Origin: Fennellomyces sp. T-0311
Taxonomy: Eukaryota > Mucoromycota > Mucoromycetes > Mucorales > Lichtheimiaceae
DNA: 64,000 nt
Direction of reading: 5' to 3'
Assembly: GCA_025266875.1 (NCBI GenBank)
Contig: JALLLT010000022.1
Span: 186,001-250,000, forward strand
This document shows positions 46,258-58,252 of this stretch, piece by piece. The notes under the pieces were generated by a model. It was not told the DNA's origin, searched no databases, and saw only the letters and a program-made list of their open reading frames with translations. Position 1 is the first letter of the stretch, and each line of letters opens with the position of its first letter. The position numbers and the translations under genes are program-made.

Positions 46258-47942
46258 TTAGGCTTCGGTCTTGGTACCAGTGGGGACATAAGTGCCACTG
46301 TATTGTTGCTCGACACGACGAAGGATTTCGTTATCCTTTTGCGCAGTACCGCCTCCAAAGATCTCATCCATCTCTTCGAGTGATCTACCCTTTGTTTCGG
46401 GAACAAAGAACCAGACAAAGAAGAAGGACAAGAAACAGAAGCAAGCGAAGAAAACGTAGGTACCAAAGCCAATTTGTTCCAGCATAATTGGAGTGATTTG
46501 CGCAATGATGAAGTTGTTCATCCAGTTTGACGAGGTAGTGATTGACATGGCCTTGGCGCGAGCTCGAAGAGGGAAAATCTCAGCGGGAATGACCCAACCG
46601 ATGGGACCCCATGCGTAAGCGAAGTTGGCGATGAAAACATATGTCATGGCAACACAACCCCAGCCCTTGGCTTCGTTGCCGACCCAGTTGTCTTGGTAGA
46701 GAGCAGAAATAACGGCAATGATAATCATACATAAGGTCATAAAAACGGAAGCGATCATAAGCGTAACCTTGCGACCCATAACATCAAGGAACATCACAGT
46801 AGGGAAGGTAGCGACGAAGTTGATAATACCGACAACACCGGTAGCGAGCAATGAGATAGTCTGACCAGACAAGCCGAGGGACTGGAAAATCTTGGGGGCA
46901 TAGTAGATAAGCGAATTGGTACCGCAAAATTGCTGGAAGAACATGAGCACGGAGCCAATGGCAACACGACGGAACATGCCAGGGCGGAAAAGATCACGGT
47001 AACCGAGGAGACCAATCATGAAACGGCCCTTGGTACCTTGGTCGACATATTGAGGGTATTGATGACGCTCGAGTTCGTTATCGAATTCAACAGAGATCTT
47101 GATTTCGCGCCATTCTTCTTGGAGTTCGGGGTGATCGATAGGCTTACGACGGAGTTTGGAAAGGACTTTTAGGGCCTCTTCTTCGCGGCCTTGGGACATC
47201 AACCAACGAGGTGAGAATGGGAAAAACAGGATACCAACGCCAAGGAAGACACCCAAGATGATCTGAAGGCAGAGAGGTACACGCCATTGAGCTTCGCTAC
47301 TGATGTACTGGCAACCAAAGTTGATCCAGAACGAGGCCAAGATACCGAAGGTAATAGCGAGCTGCTGGAGCGAAACGAGCGAACCACGGACTTCAGGAGG
47401 AGCAATTTCGGACTGGTACATGGGTACAACCATACTGAGCGAACCGACAGACATACCGCAAATGAAGCGACCGGCCATCAGATAGTCGACGTTCTGTGCA
47501 CCACCTTGGAAGGATGAACCGATAAGGAAAATGACACATGCAATGACAATGGTATATTTGCGAGAGAAACGATCGGCGGGGTAAGCGGAGAGCCATGCAC
47601 CAACCCAAGCACCCAATTCGAGAATGGCTACGATAAAGCCTCGCTCGGTCTCATTCATGGGGAATCGTGCAACGAATGTTTCCATCTCTTGGACACCGGA
47701 GATAACACCTTGATCATCTATCGAGTTGAAAAAAGAATTATAAGTAAATCATGATCTGGTAAAATCATTTTGCGACGTATATACTTACAGCCAAAGGTGA
47801 TGCCACCAACTGAAGCAAAAAGAGCTGTAGCAAATACGAAGGGATTGGCGATGAAACCCTTCAGGGCGTTTGTGGTTTTGCGCGGGGCATGTGATGGGAC
47901 GACTGCATCGTCTGCGTACTCTTGCTTCATACTATTAGACAT
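46258..47942 (-). CDS. MFS sugar transporter (hexose porter type)
   Basis: Major facilitator sugar porter, 537 residues, two exons (47942-47789, 47717-46258). The intron splits the GYDQG motif of helix 1 (GGITFG-YDQGVISG). Family motifs: DRFSRKYTIVIACVIFLIGS between helices 2 and 3, AGRFICGMSVGSLSMVVPMY, SEIAPPEVRGSLVSLQQL, FQQFCGTNSLIYYAPKIFQS in helix 7, GPIGWVIPAEIFPLRARAKA before helix 11, and VPETKGRSLEEMDEIFGG at the end of helix 12. Twelve membrane helices are expected at the plasma membrane. The substrate is a hexose or related sugar and cannot be fixed from motifs. A TATA-like sequence precedes the start. Codon use is biased to C-ending codons, suggesting high expression. Confidence 0.95.
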
Positions 47943-47983
47943 TGAAGAATTGTCGAGGAAAAAGGGATATAACATTGCATCCT

Positions 47984-47992
47984 TTTATATAT
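47984..47992 (-). promoter_or_regulatory. TATA-like element of the sugar transporter
   Basis: tttatatat on the plus strand reads atatataaa on the minus strand, 42 bp upstream of the transporter ATG at 47942. Typical spacing for a short fungal leader. Confidence 0.5.
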
Positions 47993-48009
47993 TTCAGGGT
48001 CGTTCAAAA

Positions 48010-49110
48010 ATGGTTGGACAGGAGTGCGCGCGATCCACAGGGCTCGAATCTTTCCTTTGATTCCTCAAGTTCCCGACTATGAAACCAATCACCGCCGCAA
48101 CCAGCCAGGTCCCGTTTCAGCGAGACATTCTGTACCTTCTTCGATAGAGAGTAATTTTTTCATGATAATTTCTTTTTGAAGCCATAGCGGGTACCACGAT
48201 AGCTTGAATTTGTGGATAAGCTTGGCTCCGAAAACAATGGATCAAAATTATAGCTTACCTGGGGTATTCGGGCGTTTAACCCCCATCTGTTTCCCCACAC
48301 CACCCCGCGCTGTCCCAACCAATTATTTGTTCCGCCATATGTGTAACATTTTGCGCTCACTCGTTGTTTCTGCAGGCTATAGGCAACGGAGTTAGTTTGA
48401 CATAAGTCTGTCGGGGAGAAATATCATCAGCCCAGGGCGGAACATATGCACTGATTTTCCATTGTCTTTTTTTACCATGATACATATGCTTTTGTCCCAG
48501 AAAACCCCCGAAGTACCTGGGGAAACAGTTACGTTCACGCACAGTGTCAACGTTTGACATAATTTCTATATTCTGTATTCTGTACATTTTGTGTTCATGA
48601 AGTACAGAAGAGGTACATTGGCAGGTTACCTGGCCTATCACAGATAGCCGCCACCTGACGTAAAACGTTGCACAGACTTTTGCTCGGACTTTACATGATT
48701 GGGCAAACGAGCAAGGGTGGGTTAGCCCTGGATGCTACACCATACTCGGAGAAACTAAAAGACTCCATCCCACGGCCCTACTTCAGCTCACCCAAACACG
48801 TGCTACTTTCAGCCCAGGCCAGCAAACTTCCGTATTTCTTGGCCAAACTTAAACTATCGTATGTGTCTCATGGATGCACTATGTATTAAGTAAGCATCGG
48901 GTATTCGGGAGACAAATCTGAGTTACCAATCACTGCATCCGATGGCCGCGGAACGGTAGGCAAAATAATTTAGTGCTGTCCGAGAGAAAAAGGGGAGAAG
49001 GGGGGAGGGATGATATCCGTGGAAAAAAATCTACACGAAGTGGGGTAAAAAAACTTTTTACTCGGATCGGTTCTCCATAGAAAGTAACTGGTGTCGTAAT
49101 GCACTATTAT
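48010..49110. other. Intergenic upstream of the sugar transporter
   Basis: Higher GC than the flanking orphan blocks, with several short G-rich and C-rich patches (for example ccccaccccgc region near 48290-48310, ccccgg-like words). No gene supported. May include regulatory sites for the transporter. Confidence 0.45.
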
Positions 49111-49117
49111 TTCGTCT

Positions 49118-50795
49118 TTGGCTCACTCATATACTAATCGTTATGGTGATAATTTTCTTGTATTTACTTATAAATTGTTGAAGGGTGGTGTGACCCTGAC
49201 GACAGGGAATCGACTAGAATCGGCGGAAATGTATTCATACGATGACAAAATCACTATATGGGTTGATTATGAAATCTGTGTTTCACATTATGGTATGATT
49301 CGGGTCGCTCCCCGACCATTCCAAGACGTTGGCTTCTTGGACTTCACGGTATTCTTACAATTCACAATGCTTGTTGATCGGGCCCAATTGCAGTCTTCCT
49401 TTGCCTATATTATATTGACCGATTTTTGATCTAGCTCATAGACCGATGAGGATATTGAAGAGTATACTTGTAACTATGGCAAGCCTTTGAACGTCGGTAT
49501 CTTGTCAATTTCTCCGTATGGCGTAAGTTTTACCGGTTCCATGGTACACCTTGTTGCGTAGCACTCATTTCTTTAGAAAAAAAATATTTGTGTGTGAACA
49601 AACTCCATTATTTGATAACATTCGTTGTGCATAAATGTTTATGCCCATACCGATATTTTTTTCAAGCGCAACTGAGAACGCTTAATTTTTTAAATCATTG
49701 GTAATGACAAGCTTCAGATAAACAAGCAAAGATTTTAGTGGGTTGCAGGCAGTGTAGTTTGCAGTTAAATTTTAGCATACATATCGGTCGAGCTTTTTCT
49801 TACTAGAGACTACAGCATATGAACTATATAATAGTGGTAGGGTATGCAAGCCATCGTTCATGGCCTTCATGGCTTAATTACCGGATAAGGAAGGACTATC
49901 ATTTTCCTTGGGTCAGGGCATTGGAAAACGTCATATCAGCACAATCTACATCGGCCGATCCGGAACCAGCAAGATCGAAAAAATTTTTTTTTGCCAACTT
50001 GGCTCAACTACTAAGGTTGCTTCTTGTGCAGCTTTTGTATAGGTCTATTTTAGGCTTCCAGAATACACAGTAAAAGTCTGTCACTTGCCACATACGAACT
50101 ATTTGTGTGACAGTATGCGCACTGGCTCCAAGCTTGTTGTCTTTGGATCGGCACTGTTACTTCCCCAATTGGGATTCAATTGAAAGCAAATCATGATCCA
50201 AGGGAGCGGGGTTACAATTACGGTTATAGCTGGCACTCTTCGCAAACGTCAAAACCAAGTATTCAGCTAAAAAGATATTTGCAAGTAATTGCTCTACTAT
50301 GGAGCACATATAAGAGGATCACATGATAGTACAGCGTGGTATCAGTCTTCGTAGGCTGCTGCTATGTTTATTTAATCATGGGATCCACGCCAGATCAGTA
50401 TAAAACACTGGGTACAGGACATGAATTACAAACATATAAGATAGTCCAAATAACTATGTGAGCTGTCGTGATCTGGATAAAGGAAGCTCAAAATCGATTA
50501 AGACTGTTGACGGGAGAATGTGTATGCATACGCAGGTTTTTAAACATAGCTTGTGCATGAAATACATATGTCATATTTCACAGCCGAACGCAAGCGCCGT
50601 AACTTTGGGACCATACAGATTTATCGCTATGCGTCGAAAGTGTATTTAGATCGGTTAGATCAACACGCTCGGACCAAAAATAATCAACTTGGTGTTTCAA
50701 GGGCAGTGTTTGTGGCAGTAATGCGACGGCTGTATATGCAAAGAATACATTTGAGCAAAGCTAATGTAAAAATGGATGACTTCACTCCGTTTTAA
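49118..50795 (+). CDS. Multi-exon orphan, paralog candidate of the 51.5-kb gene
   Basis: Serial exon-like segments on the plus strand: up to 49348 (NFLVFTYKLLKGGVTLTTGN, YDDKITIWVDYEICVSHYGM), 49442-49522 (DEDIEEYTCNYGKPLNVGIL, phase 0 with the first), 50114-50336 (YAHWLQACCLWIGTVTSPIG, DPRERGYNYGYSWHSSQTSK), 50455-50535 (YVSCRDLDKGSSKSIKTVDG) and 50584-50795 (RNFGTIQIYRYASKVYLDRL, ending MDDFTPF). Each has splice-like edges, but the middle joins were not all solved, and the first frame lacks an ATG in its opening stretch. NFLVF...LLKGGVTL resembles NMLDF...ILSGGCSI of the next gene. One gene or two, possibly degenerate. No confident family. Confidence 0.4.
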
Positions 50796-50799
50796 AGGA

Positions 50800-51460
50800 T
50801 AACTACACTAGAAGGCTGAAGCGTTGCTCTCATAAAAGTAGTTGTGCTCTCTTCCCAGCCGTCTGCTACCAAGTGTATCCTTAAAGAAACCTTGTGCAAA
50901 TACATGACAAGGACAGTGTGTGCCGAAGCAAATGGTAGATACAATATCATCCTTGCGCGAATCGAGGTTGAAAACAACCTGGCTTGGGGAGAGGCACTTG
51001 CATAAAATAATATAATCCCCGGTCGATTGATGGCTTACCTTGTGTGTCAATCCAAACTCTTGCCTGATCCATCGGCCGTCGTTGACCTGCTTTTCATCCC
51101 AACATAAACAATGGGTCGATACATCCATTCCATTCTTTCTCAATTTCAAATCTTATACCCCCTGATGCCTTGTATTTCAATCCTGTCAATATGCCATGTA
51201 GAATAGCGCACGAAATACAATGATTGACGACACTTTTTTCTTCACGTTTGGTAGCGCAATTCCGCATGTAAATGGGTAAAAAAATGTGTCTACGTATATA
51301 GTAGAACGATATAGATGTGAAATTCAAGAACAAAATTGCCCATATATGTGCTCCTGATGTTCTCAATTCAGCACTGTTGTCAATGACGTATCTGGGTACG
51401 TATGATTAATAAGTATAAAGAGATGAAGCACAGTAGCTCTTCCTACCAAACATTCTTTTA
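50800..51460. other. Spacer between the two orphan genes
   Basis: Minus-strand ORFs here (50808-51149 and 51094-51366) have no recognisable features. Probably the promoter region of the 51.5-kb gene. Confidence 0.4.
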
Positions 51461-51468
51461 CTGATTAA

Positions 51469-52685
51469 ATGGTTCAACAAATAATACTTTTTGATTACCC
51501 ACGAAGGAAATTCCCCGAAAACTACTCTATCGATGTGTACTTCAAAAGCCAGCCACGTATGGAAGGCTTTTACATTGCTCTCGGAATGTTTGTCAGTGCG
51601 GTGTCCATTACGCAGTATGACCAGGTTTCGCTCATGGTCAGCTTGAAGGCGCAAGACTTTCCAGTACTCTATAACATAATTAGCCTTATGGTTCCTCGGC
51701 CAAATCTCTTGTATGTGTAAAGTACAATTTTCATTTGTTCATATATTTTCACTGACTATATAAGTGACAGCAGTTTTTCCCGCACAAATCTTCGACCACA
51801 GTCGGATCCTGGGATTTATGAAGGGCGCATTAACTGGGTCATTCATAATGCCTCGTTTACCCAATCATACATGGACTTGTGTCAAGGTCTATCACAAGTT
51901 CAAAACAATTTTAAACTTTTCCTTGAAATGGCGCCAAATCAGGAAAATATGCTAGATTTCTTCTTTGGGTTTATATTAAGCGGTGGATGCAGTATTGTTC
52001 CACCGGGTCGATTCGATCGTGCAAACGGTGAAGCATTTAAGATCACCCATAATGATCTTCCAGGTTTACAACTGATTGCAAACATGCTGAATAGAGTCAT
52101 GAGGATCGATGTTGAACGGCCAGTGGCAAGTGTCGGCCCATACGGTGCTGCTGATCAACATAAGTACATTCTGCACGTGGATAATCATGCAAGCCTGAGG
52201 TTACTAGAGCACTTAAAAGGAGTCAGAAGTCGCGGGTTATACTTGTCTGCAAAACTTGATGAGACGGAGCACATTTTACGATACGGTGGTTTATCAGAAA
52301 ACCAGCAGTCCGCGTATCATCTAGGCTTGACATTGGATGAGTTTCGTGGGCCACCTCGCGCAGATGGGACGTACCATCCTGCAGTTCTTGCTTTGACCTA
52401 GTAAGCTAGTTTGATTATGTTTTCTTCGATGATAACTAACGGCTCACTGCCATCAGTGACCTTCATAGACTAAACTTGTTTTATGTAAATGAGCTGATGG
52501 ACATTGCCGGCTTGTCAAGAATTGATTCGATCCATCAATTCAATCCTAATGCGTTCATCCAATCTGTGATGGGAAATGCAGGATACTCTGAGCCAATTTT
52601 TATTTATTTATGTGAATACGTTCAAAATTGCGCTGCACGCAACACACTGGTTTACCCTTTCTTTTTGGATCAGCCTAGTTACTAG
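51469..52685 (+). CDS. Intron-containing LAGLIDADG-like protein, acids lost
   Basis: Three exons, 51469-51710, 51765-52400 and 52457-52685, join exactly with GT-AG introns of 54 and 56 nt, giving 368 residues. The second exon contains MLDFFFGFILSGGCSIVPPG, then EAFKITHNDLPGLQLIANML and KYILHVDNHASLRLLEHLKG. The order (helix ending GFI..GG.SI, strand F.IT, helix ..LQLI..ML, later strand, then ..L..LLEHL) follows LAGLIDADG_1 domains. Where active enzymes have D-x-D at the helix end, this has L-S-G, so catalysis is unlikely. An N-terminal part (MEGFYIALGMFVSAVSITQY) may be a second, weaker copy. Nuclear splice sites argue against a mitochondrial insert. Gene structure is fairly sure; family is inference. 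Confidence 0.6.
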
Positions 52686-52689
52686 ATAT

Positions 52690-54030
52690 GGCGGGGTATT
52701 ATGGAAAAATATAAACTGAAAATGAGCTTTTGATATATATATATGCGCTTTGTGAATGTCAAAAATATAGGTTTTAAATTCCCATGAGTTTACTATTGTA
52801 AAAAGATTTCAGAGACGAGGAGAAACCTTCGTTTGCTGCGGTGACTAAACGACAATAAAGCATCATCATCACATGGCGACAAATCACATGGACCGAGGAA
52901 ACTCGTACACTGCTTTGGATAGAAGAAACCCTTTGTAATTGCCAAGGCAATGAACAGTAGGCTACTGTTTGTCTTTTCACTGTTGTACTAGTAGAGAACT
53001 GACACCGATTGACATGATTATATACACACCTACGTCTACCTAAAGATCAACCCCATGGAAAAGATACTTATCCTCTTGTGCTGTCTAATATATCCCTGCT
53101 CCAGGTTCGAATAATATAAACGATGCGCACCTTTTTGCATCAGTAAAACCAAGTATATTTATGTGGTCCGCGATAGGTATAAAAATCTTTGCAGGGCTCA
53201 CACTTCGGATGGACAAACCAAAGGAACCGACCAACTACACCCGGCCTTGACGGACGTCGGTCTTGATTACTCGCCCTAATAAAAATGCATGAACAGGCAT
53301 TGTATTGCATACATGAGTGACCATCAGCCCAAGTATTATCGTCAGGCAGCTGAACATGTTCTGTGAATCGAGCTGTCAGTTAGAAACTCGTTTAAACGAA
53401 TATGTGCGTACATTAACGAAACTTAATATTGATGATATAGCAGCAAGTCAAGGAGATTATATGATTTGATGCTGATAAATATGTTTAATGTATCACAGCA
53501 TCTTTAAAGATTGTGCCTGCTTACGTCATATAAGGCAAGGGATTGAGAACAATGAAATATTACATCTGCAACATTAGGTTCCGCCTCTTGTCACATGTTT
53601 ACTTTGACTTCTCGCGCGCATTTATTTCGCTGTATGTCTTATTTATTCAAGTGCAACTTTATACTTTGCACCTTCTAATCATGTTCCTCTATAAGTAATC
53701 TTGATCTGAACTAATTACTGTACCATTGACAGCACCAATTCAGACAAGACCAGCCGTGGTGAGTCTTAATATTGGAACATTCAATATACTACTTATTTCC
53801 TTACCTTTTGGACATATAATAGTGAGACGCGTAGCACCCTTGAGAAAGTGTGTGGTTTTAAACATACAAATTGTGTTTTTACATATATGGAGATTAAGGC
53901 AAAGAAAAGTCGAGCACCAGCTCATCTCTATTTGCTTTCTCCCAAAATTGAAAGTGTCGAGAACGAATATACCAGAACTTTTTATTTATATCGAGGGATA
54001 CATCATAAAAAGTCTTTTCTTCTTTATAAC
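52690..54030. other. AT-rich, no supported gene
   Basis: No convincing coding segment. A (TA)n run lies at about 52733-52744. Confidence 0.5.
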
Positions 54031-54040
54031 GATCAAAAAC

Positions 54041-54483
54041 ATGGCGCCCAAACTAAAGTGTCTTCATCGCAATTGCCACAAGACCTTTGCAAAATATACC
54101 GAAATGAGGGAGCACTACGAGACGATGCACATGGTATGTGCGATATAAAAGAGGATACATCGAAGAAGATTGACAACTAACTAACTTTTTTTTTTGCTTT
54201 CAATAATAAATTGGATTCATTTGCCTTTTTGATAAATGTCACCACTTTTCGATTACAAATGAATACGCTAATCCATCATCTTGAGCATAAGCACTGTTAT
54301 GTGCACGAGGTGGGAAGAGATCTTGCGCGTCTTGGATGGCGCACCGTCTGGTACGACGGCCACCAACCACAAATAGTATCCAAGTGTCCATTGTTGCGCT
54401 GCAAGGAGAGGCGACCCAGGTACGATGAAATCCGCCAAAGCATTGTATTGTCTCATACTAGTACCAATTTTTTGAACAGCTGA
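54041..54483 (+). CDS. Small C2H2 zinc-finger protein
   Basis: Exon 54041-54133 encodes MAPKLKCLHRNCHKTFAKYT and EMREHYETMHM, a C-x4-C-x3-F-x(n)-H-x4-H finger (C2H2). A 152-nt intron (gtatgt...cttgag) leads in phase 0 to 54286-54483: KHCYVHEVGRDLARLGWRTV and KCPLLRCKERRPRYDEIRQS, where a second C-x4-C pair with a downstream His may form another finger. Total about 96 residues. Such fingers bind nucleic acids; target unknown. The 3' end could be spliced further at CCCAG/gtacga (about 54420). The surrounding DNA is AT-rich and gene-poor. Confidence 0.45.
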
Positions 54484-54489
54484 AAATGT

Positions 54490-55570
54490 GAAATCAAGCT
54501 GTCTCTAGTTAAGCGTACATGATCAGAGAGTAAACCATACCTTCTCTTGGCTCCTATTTCACTTTAATTGTGAATAAATATTTACCAGCTGCCATGTATA
54601 GCGCATGAATTGAGAATCGGCTTATACAGATACCATGCATACTTCACATCTTTTATACTTATATGTTTGATTGGCGCACATATGCCAAAGCGCGTAAACA
54701 TATACTGTGCTTTTTAAAAGTAATATGTAAATCTAGTATGTATGATATATACTTGCAAACAACTTATGCATTAGTATATGTCAAGAAGAATGATGTGCTT
54801 ATTAGTATAAGCTTGACTTATTCAAAATCTATGTGTAGCAAGTAAAATAATGCACCACTCCCTCTATTACAAAGTTCACTATGCGCGTATCTATTGACAT
54901 TATTAGTATTATTGTTTCTATTGATTTCATACTTTCCTGGTCCATTGATCTAGAATCAAAACAATAAAATATATCATATAACAGGTTTTCCACCTGGATT
55001 GATAGCCAGAGCACCCAAGTTATTCACCAATGAAAGCTCTCGTAAGGCATTCCTAAGAAACAACATACTCATGTGTAATGATTTATTTGAAGCGAAATTC
55101 AACCGCCTTTACTGCTTGTTAAGAAATAGCTTTTATACGGAATGTAAGCCTAGTATAGCCCATCTGTAGTACGTAGAGGGACTAATATGTGCATCGTTAT
55201 AGCGCATTATCCTTTTAGCTGCGTGTTTAAAGTGCAATTACATACAAGGTTGGAGTTGTAGTGTACTTTTCCAATATATGTGCACAGCTACAGAGGAAGC
55301 AAGATCATCGTTCAGATATATAATACCAGCTATTATATACTTAATCAAGATATACATAAACTTTTTATCTAGGGAACGATCTTAATAACTAGATTTTGAT
55401 GTATGTAACAAGATTAAGTATGCTAAGATAGAGCTTTGAAAAAAAAGGGTTTAGTCAAAAAAATAATCATATGAAGTAATTTTTTGTCATACCAGCCTGT
55501 ATCTGGTTGATATATGTCTTGGCAAAAATGTACTTCTTCACGTATGCCGTCACTGGGCATCTTGATTGCT
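54490..55570. other. AT-rich, no supported gene
   Basis: Short ORFs only, rich in Tyr/Ile/Lys as expected from base composition. Confidence 0.5.
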
Positions 55571-55576
55571 GTTCCT

Positions 55577-55936
55577 TCAGACACCGTTCTTGCCCTTATA
55601 CTTTTCGATATCATTAATGGGGTCTTTATTCAAATCGACGACATCATCCTGAATAGCAGCCACCGTCACCTTGGCGTTCTTATCAATTATATCATTATTT
55701 TCAGCTTTCTTTTCTTGACGTCCATTTCGCAGCCTTTCGTGCTCGTGAAGCAGCTGTTCCATAACATCTTTTCTGAATTTCTCTATAGGTGTTCCTTGAC
55801 TACTAAAGGAGTGCCGCCTTGGACGAGCAGAACCAGTTGGGAATCGAAAGGACACTTCTTTGTAATCGGTAGAAGTATACTTTGGTATCGAAGCAAAGTA
55901 TATAAAACGAAGAGAAAGAGATGAAGATATAAACAA
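55577..55936 (-). CDS. Hypothetical charged protein
   Basis: ATG-started ORF of 119 codons on the minus strand. The first 15 residues are hydrophobic/hydroxylated (MFISSSLSLRFIYFASI), then PKYTSTDYKEVSFRFPTGSA, RPRRHSFSSQGTPIEKFRKD, a charged helix (VMEQLLHEHERLRNGRQEKK) and an Asp/Asn/Lys-rich end (DDVVDLNKDPINDIEKYKGK). The RPRRHSFS segment looks like a basic phosphorylation site. Composition differs from the flanking AT-rich DNA, which supports coding. No family recognised; the true start may be further in or in an upstream exon. Confidence 0.4.
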   Translation of the reverse strand: MFISSSLSLRFIYFASIPKYTSTDYKEVSFRFPTGSARPRRHSFSSQGTPIEKFRKDVMEQLLHEHERLRNGRQEKKAENNDIIDKNAKVTVAAIQDDVVDLNKDPINDIEKYKGKNGV

Positions 55937-55999
55937 AGCGGCTGATGAAGCAATGTATAGGAGATGGAGAAAGATCGAGATCTTGTGTCAGCCAACAAT

Positions 56000-58245
56000 C
56001 CTCCACTTATTCTAACTTAGGAATCTTAAAAAACTACGAGAAACAATGCCAAATCGTATATCTCAATCTTTCTAATTGACCATTGGAGAAGGGCTACTGT
56101 GCAATAGCTGGTAAAGTGTTTGGTTGATGGCAGTAATACCTTGATCTAAAGATACACTTCTAAAAAACACGCAACATACTAATAAGGATTTTGCGAAGAG
56201 GTTCTGTGTCCTATGAAGGTTTGTGGAACAGTGGTACATTAGCTTGCTACATTTAGACAGCTAACAAAGTACAGGTATAAAACTGGCTAGTTTTAGTGAT
56301 TGATACTTTTCCCTTTATTGAAGCAAGCAATCAGCTTAATCCCAGGTACATAAAAAAGTGCTTTTTTCCTTTAAGCTAACGAAGCTACGAATGCAAACTC
56401 GCATTCGCTCTGCTTAACTAGGGAAACGACGGTCAATCTCACTAACAGCACCAGAGATATCGCTCCGGACTAATCGCTTATTATCAAACAGGCGTATCCT
56501 TACTATACCGTTTGGTAAATTCCCAAAATTGTGGGTATTGTTCCGAAAGCCGGTTACATTAAGTCGACATTGACAGCATAAATGAAGACGTTGTTATGCA
56601 AAAGTAGGTTTGCACTGGTATCTAGAAGCGATCAATGCGTACCAGTAAGGTCCAGAAAACAAACAATATTTGCTTCAAGTTGGCTCGCATAAACTTGCCA
56701 TGTATTTCAAATGTCGGCAACATTCACCGTGTCAAATGTGACGATTGCTGAAAGTAGATTAGTTAATAGCTATTAATACAAAGGCCTTTGCTACGCACTT
56801 CCATCTTTGGTCGCGCAAAACGGTACTGAAATAGGCTACTATAGCATATAGCAATCGGTCCCTGTAAAGATTGCAATTTTTATTCTCTCTCCCAGCTTTC
56901 GCTATCCTTCCTGGCGACAAGAAAATATGCGAAAGCAGGAAAAAAAAAATTGCCATAGCTATTAAAAAATTATTCTGAAGAGGCCATGCTCTCCTGACTT
57001 TTTTGTGCTTTTCACTTGAATATGTACTCTTCTGGTCTACACAGGAAGATGAAAGTGAATATCGTGTCACAGTGGTGTATTTGAATCTGATCTCCTACGT
57101 ACGCTGAATAACTCTCGAAACCCTGCACCGAAAGCTCTTCCAGTCGACGTTGGCATCAGAAAGCTCAATGGCTAGAAGATACTCTCTAAATATATAACCT
57201 ATGTTTATAGCCCAAGTTCAGCACAAATTATGCTAGCAAAACCTTATTTGCTGACGCCTATATTCGACATAGAAAGCATATCTTTAACTCGTCCGTATTG
57301 AAGTAAAAGCTTGGGAAATTCGATGTGCTGGAGAAAGCAGCTAACGGTGTGATCAAAGCAGGATATTTATAGCGATCATAAATATATACGTATCAAAAAT
57401 GTTCCACTGTGTATGTTGTAATCATGGACAGTTCGTGCAGCATTAGCCTTTCTGTAACAAAGCTATATGAGCCTGTGAAGTGTTTAATGAAAAGTTTTAC
57501 CTGTTTATTGCATACCAAGAACAAACTAGGTAACGCTTAGCAGGATAGCATAGACTAAGATCTCCAACTAAAACAATCCGTTATGGATATTGCCTAAAGC
57601 ATCTCGAAGTGCTCAAATCTCTAAATATGTATAGTCAAACCTCGCCCCTTGCAACAGTCAAAAGCTTTGAAACTTTGTTGCACGAAAAGAGGTTTTGCAG
57701 CAAGCGACGTGGATTGCTTGAGGAAACCGAGCAGCAAGCTTTTCGAAAGCATAATAAAAGTCGAGGTTAATACAAAACTGAGTGCTGAAAAAAACCGAGG
57801 CTCGACTGTACGGATCTGTTCAAGGAAAGCAATCCATGGTCAGAATATACGTGGAGGATATTCAAAATGCGACCAATTATGCTTTTGGCTAAAAAAGGAG
57901 GGCGGGGGAATTACTTTCCCCGGTCTATATCCACAATAGCAAGGCACGCATTTCACAGTGCAAAACGGAATTGAAGGACATACAGGAATGATCGTGTTAT
58001 TGGAATAAGTTGAACTATACATAAATATACTTGGAAAGAAGCTTGCACTTTGCCAAAGTATATGGTGTCCATGTTTATACTATGTACTCATAGTACGGGA
58101 ACGACAACCCATTTACATGAATATAAAGTCGTTATGAGTTCAAAAAATAGATGGGCTTTGTGCCTTTCACTACTTATTAACGTACATTAAAGTGATTGGC
58201 GTCTATATAAAACTAGGCAAAGGATGGTGTCCATCTGTTTCAGAC
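56000..58245. other. AT-rich, no supported gene
   Basis: The ORF 57649-57939 (plus) has a Lys/Ser-rich composition but no features. Nothing else. The right part is the 3' flank of the SRC1-like gene. Confidence 0.5.
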
Positions 58246-58252
58246 GATGGGA

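Noticed and set aside
48025..48060. ggctcgaatc, like a tRNA B box
   Set aside because: No A box at the right distance upstream and no cloverleaf.
49118..52685. Mitochondrial DNA insertion carrying group I intron ORFs
   Set aside because: The reading frames are interrupted by GT-AG introns with nuclear consensus and use TGA as stop; no other mitochondrial sequence is near.
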